From assembly GCF_022655595.1 (NCBI RefSeq), contig NZ_CP093379.1, positions 413,001-477,000 on the forward strand: a stretch of 64,000 nt of DNA, given 5' to 3'. Shown in pieces: positions 43,416 to 51,859 of this stretch. The stretch's first letter is position 1. Each line of letters opens with the position of its first letter. This DNA comes from Ignatzschineria rhizosphaerae. Lineage in GTDB: Bacteria; Pseudomonadota; Gammaproteobacteria; Cardiobacteriales; Wohlfahrtiimonadaceae. The notes under the pieces are model-generated. The model was not told the DNA's origin and searched no databases. It worked only from the letters and a program-made list of their open reading frames with translations. A program made the translations under genes and the position numbers.

Positions 43416-44153
43416 AGTGGTTCCTCAATGAAGAGACATAATAAAGTGGGAATTATAACAGGTACGCATCTGATCAGCGATGAGAAAAGCATGACGATAA
43501 AAAGGGGAAGTCTTTTGTTCTAAAATAATATGAATATTTTTTTATCATTAAAAAATGATTATATGCTTTACATTTTTTTTCAAAAAAGGTTCTCAAATTT
43601 GCATGAAAATTGTGATAAAAAAAATGGTTTTTTTGCTTGACTTATTCACAACGACTGAGAAGCCTGATGGTGTGCGACTTTCATTTGAAAATTACAGTTG
43701 TGAGATTATGATTCTTGAAAACTATTGGTATTACTAGCTTATAGAGGTGATCAATTATTGATCAATAACTCAAAGTTGGCATATTCATGCCATTAAAGCT
43801 CTTTTTAAATGAGTTATCCTCAAAGTTATCCACAGGAACTGTGGGTATCTTTTTGCGAGTAATATTAATTTAAAATGTCAATTTTAATATTAATTTTTGT
43901 ATTTTTATAGGGAGCTCTATTAGTGATAAAAAACAATCAATGAATACTTGGTTAAATAAATGATTTTATGTTTACCGATAATAACAGTAGCTTAAATCAT
44001 GAGAATTTTATTTTAAGCAAGAATAAATTTAAAACTAGATGAGAAATCTTTGTGGTGAATGACCTTTTTTGTGAAAGAGGGGATTAGTAGATGTCGTGAT
44101 AGAGGGGAATGCGTTAAAATAAACAAATAATCAATTTAAAGGATATTAATTTA
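43416..44153. other. Gene-poor region with DnaA-box-like sites
   Basis: 738 bp between the divergent kdsB and mazG. A 60-codon open frame at 43555-43737 has low-complexity sequence and no ribosome site, so it is not called. At 43814-43822 and 43826-43834 lie TTATCCTCA and TTATCCACA, the second a perfect DnaA box, followed by TGTGGGTAT (43840-43848), a near-match on the other strand. The flanking DNA is very AT-rich (runs of TAATATT and TTTAAAT type). Confidence 0.5.
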
Positions 44154-44966
44154 ATGAGAGCAGAAGCTTGTTTAGATGAATTATTAGCAGTCATTAAAAA
44201 ATTGCGATCAAAGGCGGGCTGCCCTTGGAGCAGAGAACAGACGCATGAATCTTTAATTCCTTATTTAGAAGAAGAGAGTAGTGAGGTCATTGATGCAATT
44301 TATGAAGCTGATAGTGATCATTTAAAAGAGGAACTTGCGGATCTTTTATTACAAGTATTGCTGCATAGTGAGATTGCAGCTGAAGCTGGCGCTTTTGATT
44401 TTAATGATGTGCTGATGACTTTGAAGGAAAAGATGATTAGAAGACATCCTCATGTCTTTTCTGGGAAAAAGTATGAGTCTATTGAGGCACACGAGGCTGA
44501 TTGGCAAGAGATAAAAAAAGCAGAGAGAAAAGCGAAGGGATTGCCTGAGCATTCTTCTATCTTATCTGGAATTCCAAAAGCTTTTCCGGCATTAAAACAA
44601 GCCACGATATTACAAGAAAAAGCTGCCAAAGTGGGATTTGATTGGGATGATATTGAAGATGTCTGGGCAAAAGTCGAAGAGGAGCAAACGGAGCTTCATG
44701 AGGCCGTAAAGATAGGTAATATTGCTGAGATTAAGGGGGAGCTTGGGGATCTATTTTTCTCATTGGTTAATCTTTCTCGGTTTTTAGAGGTAGATGCAAC
44801 TGAGGCTTTAAATATGACCAATTTGAAGTTTAGAAGACGCTTTCAATATATTGAAGTTCATGCAGAGAAATCATTAACCACTTTAACCTTAGAGGAGCTA
44901 GATCGCTATTGGGATCTAGCAAAAGTGCAAGAGATGAATATTGTAAAGGAGATGCGAGATGTTTAA
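44154..44966 (+). CDS. mazG: Nucleoside triphosphate pyrophosphohydrolase MazG
   Basis: 270 residues. House-cleaning enzyme that hydrolyses NTPs to NMP and PPi. Two MazG repeats: the first has LRSKAGCPWSREQTHESLIP, EEESSEVIDAI and EELADLLLQVLLHSEIA; the second has ATILQEKAAKVGFDWDDIED, EEQTELHEAV and GELGDLFFSLVNLSRFL. The EExxE and ELxD metal-binding sets are complete in both. Preceded by AAAGGATATTAATTT. Overlaps xseA by eight bases. Confidence 0.94.
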   Translation: MRAEACLDELLAVIKKLRSKAGCPWSREQTHESLIPYLEEESSEVIDAIYEADSDHLKEELADLLLQVLLHSEIAAEAGAFDFNDVLMTLKEKMIRRHPHVFSGKKYESIEAHEADWQEIKKAERKAKGLPEHSSILSGIPKAFPALKQATILQEKAAKVGFDWDDIEDVWAKVEEEQTELHEAVKIGNIAEIKGELGDLFFSLVNLSRFLEVDATEALNMTNLKFRRRFQYIEVHAEKSLTTLTLEELDRYWDLAKVQEMNIVKEMRDV

Positions 44967-46332
44967 TGGGACGATAGGTTCAGTGACTCAAGATCCTAAT
45001 GCGCAATCTGTTTATAGTGTGACCTCTTTAAATCTTGCTATTAAAGATCAATTAGAGGGGAGCTTTTTCTATTGCCTTGTAGAAGGTGAAGTCTCGAATG
45101 CGGCATTTCCCCAATCTGGGCATATCTATTTTAATTTAAAAGATGATGGTGCTGTTATTAAGGCGGTTATTTGGCGTTCGCAAGCCATGATGTATCGAGC
45201 TTTAATAGGCAGTGGGCAAAAGGTAAGAGTTAGTGGGAAAATAACAGTTTATGCTCCTCGTGGGGAATATCAATTAATCGTTTCTCGGGTGGAGGAGGCA
45301 GGGAAAGGGGATCTATACCTTGAGTTTGAAGCATTAAAAAAGAGATTAGAAGCAGATGGGTTATTTGATGGCGCGCTTAAGAAGCCTATTCCTAAACATC
45401 CTCAAAAAATTGGGATCATTACTTCTAATACGGCAGCGGCTTTGCAAGATGTTTTAAATGTTTTTACAACGCATCGTCCGGATATTCCGTTAATACTTTA
45501 TGAAACAAAAGTTCAAGGAGCGCAGGCGGGAGAAGAGATAGCCGCAGCTATTGTTAAAGCCAATCAAGAAGCGCAGGTAGATCTTTTACTCTTAGTTCGT
45601 GGTGGCGGGAGTATTGAAGATCTCTGGGCATTTAATGAAGAGATTGTTGCAAGAGCAATATTTGAGTCTCAAATTCCTATTATTACGGGCGTTGGCCATG
45701 AAACAGATACCACAATTGCCGATTTTGTTGCAGATTTAAGAGCGCCGACTCCTTCTATGGCTGCCAAATATTCCTCACAATCTCGTGATGAGCTCTATCA
45801 GCTACTCTCTGAATTTGAGGAGCGCTTACTGAATTTAATGCGTATAAAGTATGAAGGGACTCAGCGAAAGTTAACCGCTCTATTACACCGATTGCAGGTA
45901 AAAGAACCTAAGTTGCAGATGCAAACCTTTCAATCTGAATTAAAAGCATTGCAAGGGCGCCTTCGAGAAACTTTAACGCTTAAAATAACGCATACAACTT
46001 TTCAGATAAAGTCTCTTCAAGCAAGGCTTGATATAAGACTACTTCAAACGAAGATTGAAAAAAGGCAAGAGCAGTTATTGCAATTACAGCAAAGATTAGA
46101 ATCTTCTATGCTTTATAAGCAAAAAAAATGGGAGCAGTTGGTGCTTCAGCAAATCGAAAGGTTACATCTTTTAAGCCCTCTTCACACATTACTGCGAGGA
46201 TATTCAATGACGAGCAATGATGCCGGGGCTGTGATTAAGAGTGTTTCTCAAGTTTCGGTGAATGATGAACTAAAAGTTCAGGTTGCAGATGGTGCAATCG
46301 CCGTAAAAGTCACAGATATTACTCTGCTTTAA
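44959..46332 (+). CDS. xseA: Exodeoxyribonuclease VII large subunit
   Basis: 457 residues, normal length. Degrades single-stranded DNA with XseB. N-terminal OB fold (CLVEGEVSNAAFPQSGHIYF, KDDGAVIKAVIWRS), then the catalytic domain (KIGIITSNTAAALQDVLNVF, LLLVRGGGSIEDLWAFNEE, GVGHETDTTIADFVADLRAP). A long coiled-coil helix follows and the C-terminal RGYSMTSNDAGAVIKSVSQV. ATG 44959 lies inside the end of mazG with AAGGAGATGCG ahead. xseB is not adjacent. A TATAG repeat element (46374-46532) begins 42 bp after the stop. Confidence 0.96.
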   Translation: MFNGTIGSVTQDPNAQSVYSVTSLNLAIKDQLEGSFFYCLVEGEVSNAAFPQSGHIYFNLKDDGAVIKAVIWRSQAMMYRALIGSGQKVRVSGKITVYAPRGEYQLIVSRVEEAGKGDLYLEFEALKKRLEADGLFDGALKKPIPKHPQKIGIITSNTAAALQDVLNVFTTHRPDIPLILYETKVQGAQAGEEIAAAIVKANQEAQVDLLLLVRGGGSIEDLWAFNEEIVARAIFESQIPIITGVGHETDTTIADFVADLRAPTPSMAAKYSSQSRDELYQLLSEFEERLLNLMRIKYEGTQRKLTALLHRLQVKEPKLQMQTFQSELKALQGRLRETLTLKITHTTFQIKSLQARLDIRLLQTKIEKRQEQLLQLQQRLESSMLYKQKKWEQLVLQQIERLHLLSPLHTLLRGYSMTSNDAGAVIKSVSQVSVNDELKVQVADGAIAVKVTDITLL

Positions 46333-46373
46333 AGTAGATCAATGAAATATTAAGACGGGGTATTTTTAATTCT

Positions 46374-46532
46374 TAGAGTAAAATCGATTTAAAAATCACT
46401 AAATTAGATTGCCGGTGAACCTATTATGAGAAGCCTAAGAGTTGTTTTATCCGGCACCGTGCAAGCGTATTTGATTGATGAGCTATCTTATTTTATTTTT
46501 AAAACCGTTTTTCTTAAACCAAATCAACTATA
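46374..46532. repeat. TATAG-terminated inverted-repeat element, full copy (159 bp)
   Basis: Left end TAGAGTAAAATCGATTTAAA, right end CTTAAACCAAATCAACTATA. Internal blocks AGATTGCCGGTG and TATCCGGCACCGTGCAAGCG match the reverse complement of the 10945-11098 copy in order and spacing. The right end runs into the hydrolase gene: the last codons and stop (TAA at 46516-46514) of that gene are written by the repeat. Confidence 0.77.
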
Positions 46533-47194
46533 GAATGAAAATGATGATGTTGAATAAAATAGTCACAAAGTTGAGGGAGCGTAGGGTCAAATAGAATCAT
46601 CGTATGAGACTTAGGTAAAGTGATGAAGTCGGTGAATCCTTTTATGCGGGTTTCATCTAGATATACCGTGCCATCACTAATCATGGAGTCTTTTTCGATG
46701 GTGTTAGTAAGGCTCTCTAAAAGGAGTGCAGAAGGACCTGTATTTTGAGTGCCGGCAATAATTCCTAAAGGAATTGAAAAATCCCATGAAAGCGAATCAT
46801 CTTTAGGAGTCAGAGCATTTTGTGCTTTTCCGATCAAAAAAACACTTTGATGTTCTGAGAGGTATTTAACAATCCGGGAACCAAGAAAGGGCGGGGTAAT
46901 GGCGATAACCGATTGCAGAAGAGGAAATGATTCTTGGTGAAGTGTATTGAGCGTTAAGATACAACCAAGGCTATGCCCAATGATCACAAAGGGTTGCTTA
47001 AACTCCCTAAGATATGCTTTTAAAGCAGAAGTATTATGAGAAAGATCTTGTTTGAGGGTTGGATAGTCAAAATAATGAGTCTTGTAACCGAACGCGTTTA
47101 AGCGTCGACCAAGGAGTTTCATCACAAGACTATTTTGATAAAGACCATGAATGAGAACGATATCTTTACAGCTAGATTGAAGGGAATCATTCAT
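46514..47194 (-). CDS. Alpha/beta-hydrolase, lipase-like
   Basis: 226 residues. N-terminal oxyanion strand DIVLIHGLYQNSLVMKLLGR and nucleophile elbow FVIIGHSLGCILTL (Ser near residue 87), with a late histidine in LPKSHTMILFDPTL (near 201). It fits the small PGAP1/lipase-like hydrolase group; substrate unknown. The last six codons (IVDLV and stop) come from the inverted repeat element, so the original C-terminus was replaced or trimmed. It lies just downstream of sspB on the same strand (40 bp gap). Confidence 0.82.
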   Translation of the reverse strand: MNDSLQSSCKDIVLIHGLYQNSLVMKLLGRRLNAFGYKTHYFDYPTLKQDLSHNTSALKAYLREFKQPFVIIGHSLGCILTLNTLHQESFPLLQSVIAITPPFLGSRIVKYLSEHQSVFLIGKAQNALTPKDDSLSWDFSIPLGIIAGTQNTGPSALLLESLTNTIEKDSMISDGTVYLDETRIKGFTDFITLPKSHTMILFDPTLPQLCDYFIQHHHFHSIVDLV

Positions 47195-47234
47195 TGCGAT
47201 CTTCTCTTGAAAACTAATAACAGATTAGCCTTAA

Positions 47235-47774
47235 TTATTTGATAATGGTTAAGGTCGGTTTTTTGTTCTTTTTAGGATCTTCTTTTTTCTGAGAGGTTGA
47301 TCGAGTATCTTTGATGCTTTTCTCTTTAGATGCAATTGGCGCTTTTTTAATCTCTTCTTGTTCTGCTGAGTCTATTTCTGTTTCGATAATATTTAGCTGT
47401 GGTTTATGGTGCGTGGTTTTACTTGGAATTTTGATGATTGTTTCATCAAAATAATCCTCAGGTAACGCCTCTGTTTCAAAGCCCATGCCTTCGCCATTTT
47501 CTTGTGCGTAAATAGCGACAACAGCACCGATTGGGATATTAATTTCTTCAGAAACGCCAGAAAATCTTGCCGAGAAAGTAATCCACTCATCGCCAAGATA
47601 GAGGTTATGAGTTGCAGAAGGTAAGATGTTTAAAATAATCTTACCTTCTGTAATAAATTGCTCAGGAACTTCAACAAATGGTAACGTTGCATCAACCACA
47701 ATATAGGGAGTGCAATTATTATCTAAAATCCATTCATATAACGCACGCATGAAATAGGGTTTATTTGAAGTCAT
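47235..47774 (-). CDS. sspB: ClpXP protease specificity-enhancing factor SspB
   Basis: 179 residues. Binds ssrA tags and delivers substrates to ClpX. The N-terminal domain NKPYFMRALYEWILDNNCTP, then YIVVDATLPFVEVPEQFI and ITFSARFSGVSEEINIPIGA is typical. The flexible linker is lysine- and glutamate-rich (EQEEIKKAPIASKEKS) and the C-terminus PTLTIIK is the XB peptide that binds ClpX (compare LRVVK in E. coli). Translated with sspA, 12 bp apart. Confidence 0.95.
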   Translation of the reverse strand: MTSNKPYFMRALYEWILDNNCTPYIVVDATLPFVEVPEQFITEGKIILNILPSATHNLYLGDEWITFSARFSGVSEEINIPIGAVVAIYAQENGEGMGFETEALPEDYFDETIIKIPSKTTHHKPQLNIIETEIDSAEQEEIKKAPIASKEKSIKDTRSTSQKKEDPKKNKKPTLTIIK

Positions 47775-47786
47775 GAGATTCTATCC

Positions 47787-48395
47787 TTAGATTGTTTTTT
47801 CTTTTTTGTCGAATGCCATTTTAACACTCTCTTTTTCGAATAAACGATCATAATAATCTAACACTGGTTGTGCTTTTTTCGGAAGGGGAATTTCTAAGAA
47901 TTTTACCCACCATAAAAAAGGAACGATTGTTGCATCGATCAGTGAGAAATCATCACTTTGGAAATAATTTGTCTGGCTAAAGAGTGGTGAATAAGCCACT
48001 AAAAGATCTGCAATTGCTTTATTCGTTTTATTATCCGCCGTTTTACGCCCAATAAGTTTCTCTACTAAAGGATACCAATCATTGACAATCGTTTTTAACG
48101 TTAAGCGGAATTTTGCTCTTAAGATTGGGTCATTTGGGAGAAGCGGTGGGTGAGGGAAGCGCTCATCTAAAAACTCTAAAATTGTATCTGTATGATAGAT
48201 CGCAATTTCACGGGTGATGAGTGTTGGGAGAATGATTTGTGGGTTAACTTCTAAAAGATCCCCTGGCGGATTATTGGGGTCGACAATTACTGTCTCACAG
48301 GTAATGTTTTTCTCTAAAAGGGTTACCTTAACACGATCACCATCTAAAGAGTTTTTCTCGGTAAATAATGTAAATCCTGTGCGTCTTGTTGACAT
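47787..48395 (-). CDS. sspA: Stringent starvation protein A
   Basis: 202 residues. Glutathione-transferase-fold protein that binds RNA polymerase. N-terminal thioredoxin-like part (GFTLFTEKNSLDGDRVKVTL, NPPGDLLEVNPQIILPTLIT) and helical C-terminal part with DDFSLIDATIVPFLWWV. The proline-rich PHPPLLPNDP surface loop replaces the E. coli PHPPL motif and is kept. Follows petC in the common petABC-sspAB order. Confidence 0.94.
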   Translation of the reverse strand: MSTRRTGFTLFTEKNSLDGDRVKVTLLEKNITCETVIVDPNNPPGDLLEVNPQIILPTLITREIAIYHTDTILEFLDERFPHPPLLPNDPILRAKFRLTLKTIVNDWYPLVEKLIGRKTADNKTNKAIADLLVAYSPLFSQTNYFQSDDFSLIDATIVPFLWWVKFLEIPLPKKAQPVLDYYDRLFEKESVKMAFDKKEKTI

Positions 48396-48418
48396 AATTA
48401 TGATCTCCTTAATCGCAA

Positions 48419-48450
48419 GTAAGGAGCAACTATAATTAATTGCTCCTTAC
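48419..48450 (-). other. Strong hairpin between petC and sspA
   Basis: Perfect 11-bp stem GTAAGGAGCAA (48419-48429) with TTGCTCCTTAC (48440-48450), loop of 10. No T run follows on the minus strand, so it is not a standard terminator. It lies 24 bp before the sspA ATG and could be an RNA-processing or stability element. Confidence 0.6.
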
Positions 48451-48489
48451 AGATTTTATAATAGTTTTGAATCATATGAAAAGGTCGAA

Positions 48490-49308
48490 TTACTTAACAT
48501 CTTTCCAGTATTCACGATTTAATGCATAAGCAAGAATCGTAAAGATTACTAAGAAGCCAAGTACCCAAGGACCATATTTTGCACGCTCTAATTGAGCAGG
48601 TTCTGCAACATAAGTAAGGAAAGTTGTGAGGTCGTTAACAGCCTTACGATACTCAAGGTCTGTCATTGCGCCATCTTGTACTTTCTCAAGCCCTACCACG
48701 ACATCTTCAAATTGACATGCTTCTGGTTTTTCAAGATCACACTCACCGATAGCTACTTGTTGGATAACTGGTTTATTAGTTCCTTGAAGTTCAGCAAGAA
48801 CATGTGGCATACCCGCATTCGGGAATGCAATATTGTTCATACCAGTAGGGCGGCTCTCATCTTCATAGAAAGAGAGAAGATATTTGAAAACATAATCAGG
48901 ACCTTTTGCACGAGCAATAGTTGATAAATCAGGTGGTGCAACACCTAACCAAACTTGTGCATCACGGCGATCCATTGCTGTGTAAATAAGGTCACCATCT
49001 TTCGATCTGATAAACTCAGCTTCACGAGGATCATAGCTTCCTGTGTTAATGAGCTTTTGAATATCTTCTTCTTGAAGTCCCATATCACGCGCTGTGATGT
49101 TATAACGTTGGAACTCTAAAGAGTGACAAGCAAGGCAGTAGTCCATATAAAGACGTGCCCCAGATTGCATTGATTCATGGTTTGATACATTGATCTGAGG
49201 ATTGCCAAGCTTTTTAAGAGCTTGGGCAGTTAATTCCTCTGATGATTGTGCATTCGCTGCAGTCATTAACATTAGGCAGCTAGCTAATAGAGTTACGATT
49301 TTTCTCAT
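48490..49308 (-). CDS. petC: Cytochrome c1 of the bc1 complex
   Basis: 272 residues. Signal peptide (MRKIVTLLASCLMLMTAANA), heme c motif CLACH in MDYCLACHSLEFQRY (near residue 56-60). Distal methionine ligand likely in FPNAGMPHVLAELQG. A C-terminal membrane anchor (YGPWVLGFLVIFTILAYALN) ends in REYWKDVK. Passes electrons from Rieske to soluble cytochrome c. Overlaps the end of petB by four bases (ATGA). Confidence 0.96.
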   Translation of the reverse strand: MRKIVTLLASCLMLMTAANAQSSEELTAQALKKLGNPQINVSNHESMQSGARLYMDYCLACHSLEFQRYNITARDMGLQEEDIQKLINTGSYDPREAEFIRSKDGDLIYTAMDRRDAQVWLGVAPPDLSTIARAKGPDYVFKYLLSFYEDESRPTGMNNIAFPNAGMPHVLAELQGTNKPVIQQVAIGECDLEKPEACQFEDVVVGLEKVQDGAMTDLEYRKAVNDLTTFLTYVAEPAQLERAKYGPWVLGFLVIFTILAYALNREYWKDVK

Positions 49309-50579
49309 TTCATTGTCACCCTTGTTGGAACTGGTTTAACTTTACCCCATCTAGACCACCATGGCATACCAAGGAAGAAGATGAAATAGAAGACAGTACA
49401 GATACGTGCAACTAATGTGCGAGCATCATTTGCAGGTACAACACCTAAGTAACCTAAGATGATGAAGCAGATTACAAAAAGAGCGATCATAATTTTGATG
49501 AATGCGCCTTTGTAACGAATTGAACGTACAGGGCTTCTATCAATCCATGGGAGCATAAATAGTACTGCAATTGAAGCACCCATTGCGATAACTCCCCAAA
49601 TTTGAGTACCGAACCATGAAGGAACTGCACGTAAAATGGTGTAGTAAGGTGTGAAGTACCATACTGGAGCGATATGTGCCGGCGTTGCTAACGGGTTAGC
49701 AGGCTCGAAGTTTGGTGCTTCTAAGAAGAGACCATACATATCTGGGAGATAGAAAATGATAAGCGCAAAGAAGATTAAGAAGATTCCTACTGCAAAAGTG
49801 TCATGCACGGTGTAGTAAGGATGGAACGGGATACCATCAAGCGGTTTTCCATTTTCATCTAAGTTATCTTTGATTTCAATACCATCAGGGTTGTTAGACC
49901 CTACTTGGTGAAGTGCAAGTAAATGCGCAACAACAAGTCCAACTAAGACTAATGGCAGAGCAATTACGTGAAGTGCAAAGAAACGGCTAAGCGTTGCTTC
50001 TGAGATCACGAAGTCCCCACGAATACCTGTAACTAAAGTATCACCGATATAAGGGATTGCGCCAAAGAGAGAGATAATTACCTGTGCACCCCAGAATGAC
50101 ATTTGCCCGTAGGGAAGGACATATCCCATGAAGGCTTCAGCCATAAGTACAAGATAAATTAACATCCCAAAGATCCACACAAGCTCACGAGGCTTACGAT
50201 GTGAACCATAGATTAAACCGCGGAACATATGTAGGTAAATGACGATGAAGAACATCGATGCCCCTACAGCATGCATATAGCGTATGAGCCATGTCCAGTT
50301 TGCATCACGCATCACTGCTGTTTCTAGTGACGCATAGGCAATAGGAATGCCTGTTGGGCCAAGAGCTCCATCTGGTTTGTAATACATGACAAGCCAAATA
50401 CCGGTTAAAATTTGGTTAACAAGTACAACGCTCGCTAAGATTCCAAAAACATAGAGCCAGTTAAAGTTTTTTGGTGCGTAGTATTCTGTAACGTGAGTAC
50501 GAAGCGCACGTTTATACGGGAGACGATAATCGACCCAGTCGCCGAAACGTTCCAGTCTAGATTTTGATTGTGTTGTCAT
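49305..50579 (-). CDS. petB: Cytochrome b of the bc1 complex
   Basis: 424 residues with eight membrane helices plus a C-terminal extension. Heme-binding His pairs lie in helices B and D (RYMHAVGASMFFIVIYLHMF, FFALHVIALPLVLVGLVVAH). The Qo-site region is GYVLPYGQMSFWGAQVI and the conserved PEW-equivalent stretch is near HIAPVWYFTPYYTILRAVPS; here PVWYF replaces PEWYF, so the catalytic glutamate position reads Val. Start ATG 50579 shares one base with the petA stop. Confidence 0.95.
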   Translation of the reverse strand: MTTQSKSRLERFGDWVDYRLPYKRALRTHVTEYYAPKNFNWLYVFGILASVVLVNQILTGIWLVMYYKPDGALGPTGIPIAYASLETAVMRDANWTWLIRYMHAVGASMFFIVIYLHMFRGLIYGSHRKPRELVWIFGMLIYLVLMAEAFMGYVLPYGQMSFWGAQVIISLFGAIPYIGDTLVTGIRGDFVISEATLSRFFALHVIALPLVLVGLVVAHLLALHQVGSNNPDGIEIKDNLDENGKPLDGIPFHPYYTVHDTFAVGIFLIFFALIIFYLPDMYGLFLEAPNFEPANPLATPAHIAPVWYFTPYYTILRAVPSWFGTQIWGVIAMGASIAVLFMLPWIDRSPVRSIRYKGAFIKIMIALFVICFIILGYLGVVPANDARTLVARICTVFYFIFFLGMPWWSRWGKVKPVPTRVTMK

Positions 50580-51175
50580 TATGCACCCTCCCCGCTAATA
50601 CCAACGACAATAGAATTGTCTGTTTTATAGTAGTGATCAGGAACAAGTAAGTTAATTGGAGCAGGGAGATTCTTAAATACACGTCCTGCTAAGTCAAATC
50701 TTGAGCCGTGACATGCACAGAAGAACCCACCGCGCCATGCTGGACCTAAGTCTGCTGGTGCAACCTCAGGTCTAAATGTTGGCGAACAACCTAAATGGGT
50801 ACAGATTCCAACGAGAATTAAAAACTCAGGTTTGATGGAACGGTACTCATTTTGAGCATATGGAGGTTGTTGATCACTTGATGAATTAGGGTCAACTAAT
50901 GCATCAGGTGGGGAGGTTAACAAACGATCGAGCATTGCTTCTGTTCGATTTAATACCCAAACTGGTTTACCTTGCCACTCAACGCGGAGTAACTCTCCTG
51001 GGGAAAGCTTGGAAAGATCAACTTCAACAGGCGCACCTGCACTTTTTGCACGTTGACTTGGCATCCAAGACTTAACAAAAGGAACGCCGAGAAATCCTGC
51101 TCCAAAAGCTGCAACAGCAACGGTTGCGTAGCTCAGGACTCGTCTCCTTTTATGATTAACATTCTCCGAACTCAT
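50579..51175 (-). CDS. petA: Rieske iron-sulfur protein of the bc1 complex
   Basis: 198 residues from ATG 51175, preceded by GGAGACGAAGAAC; an upstream in-frame ATG at 51190 lacks a ribosome site. The N-terminus has a twin-arginine-like KRRRVLSYATVAVAAFGAGF and a single membrane anchor. The 2Fe-2S site is CTHLGC (near 136) and CACHGSRFDLAGRVFKNLPA (near 163), with both Cys-His pairs present. First gene of petABC. Confidence 0.96.
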   Translation of the reverse strand: MSSENVNHKRRRVLSYATVAVAAFGAGFLGVPFVKSWMPSQRAKSAGAPVEVDLSKLSPGELLRVEWQGKPVWVLNRTEAMLDRLLTSPPDALVDPNSSSDQQPPYAQNEYRSIKPEFLILVGICTHLGCSPTFRPEVAPADLGPAWRGGFFCACHGSRFDLAGRVFKNLPAPINLLVPDHYYKTDNSIVVGISGEGA

Positions 51176-51212
51176 GTTCTTCGTCTCCATTAAAAAATTT
51201 TACTTTTCTTTT

Positions 51213-51782
51213 TTACTTGCTTACACGTGACACATACTCGCCTGTGCGTGTGTCGACCTTGATCACTTCACCGATCTGAACGAATAACGGTACACGAACC
51301 ACTGCTCCTGATTCAAGTGTTGCAGGTTTACCACCTGTTCCCGCTGTATCGCCTTTAAGACCTGGATCTGTTTCAGTAATCTTCATTTCGATGAAGTTTG
51401 GCGGAGTTACTGTGAGCGGTGCGCCATTGTATAAGGTTACGGTACACATATCTTGTTCCATTAACCATTTTTTCGTATCTTCTACAGCGCTCTCATTCGC
51501 AGCAACCTGATCAAATGTTTCAGGGTTCATAAAGTGCCAGAACTCTCCATCGTTATAGAGATATTGTAGTTCGACATCAATGACATCTGCTCCCTCAACC
51601 GACTCTCCTGAACGGAAAGTTTTCTCAATCACACGACCTGTTTTAAGGTTTCTGATTTTGACACGGTTGAATGCTTGACCTTTTCCTGGTTTTACCATCT
51701 CATTTTCAATGATAGAACAAGGATCGCCATCAAGCATGATTTTTAATCCGTTTTTGAATTGATTTGTTGTGTATGTTGCCAT
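51213..51782 (-). CDS. efp: Elongation factor P
   Basis: 189 residues. Relieves ribosome stalling at polyproline. [20 protein letters not shown], then [20 protein letters not shown]; the tip residue to be modified is the Lys in KPGKGQAF (position 34). C-terminal OB domain ending in [12 protein letters not shown]. The modification genes epmA and epmB are not in this window. Independent gene 38 bp ahead of petA on the same strand. Confidence 0.97.
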   Translation of the reverse strand: MATYTTNQFKNGLKIMLDGDPCSIIENEMVKPGKGQAFNRVKIRNLKTGRVIEKTFRSGESVEGADVIDVELQYLYNDGEFWHFMNPETFDQVAANESAVEDTKKWLMEQDMCTVTLYNGAPLTVTPPNFIEMKITETDPGLKGDTAGTGGKPATLESGAVVRVPLFVQIGEVIKVDTRTGEYVSRVSK

Positions 51783-51859
51783 TTTTAATCACTATCTCCC
51801 GATAATAAATTTTTCTACGCAGATTATACCTGAACTCCAATTTAAATTCAGCTTCCATC

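Noticed and set aside
43555-43737. 60-codon plus-strand frame in the kdsB-mazG region
   Set aside because: Repetitive Phe/Lys/Ile composition and no ribosome site.
43416-44153. Chromosomal origin oriC
   Set aside because: Only two good DnaA-type boxes and none of dnaA, dnaN, rpmH or mnmG nearby.
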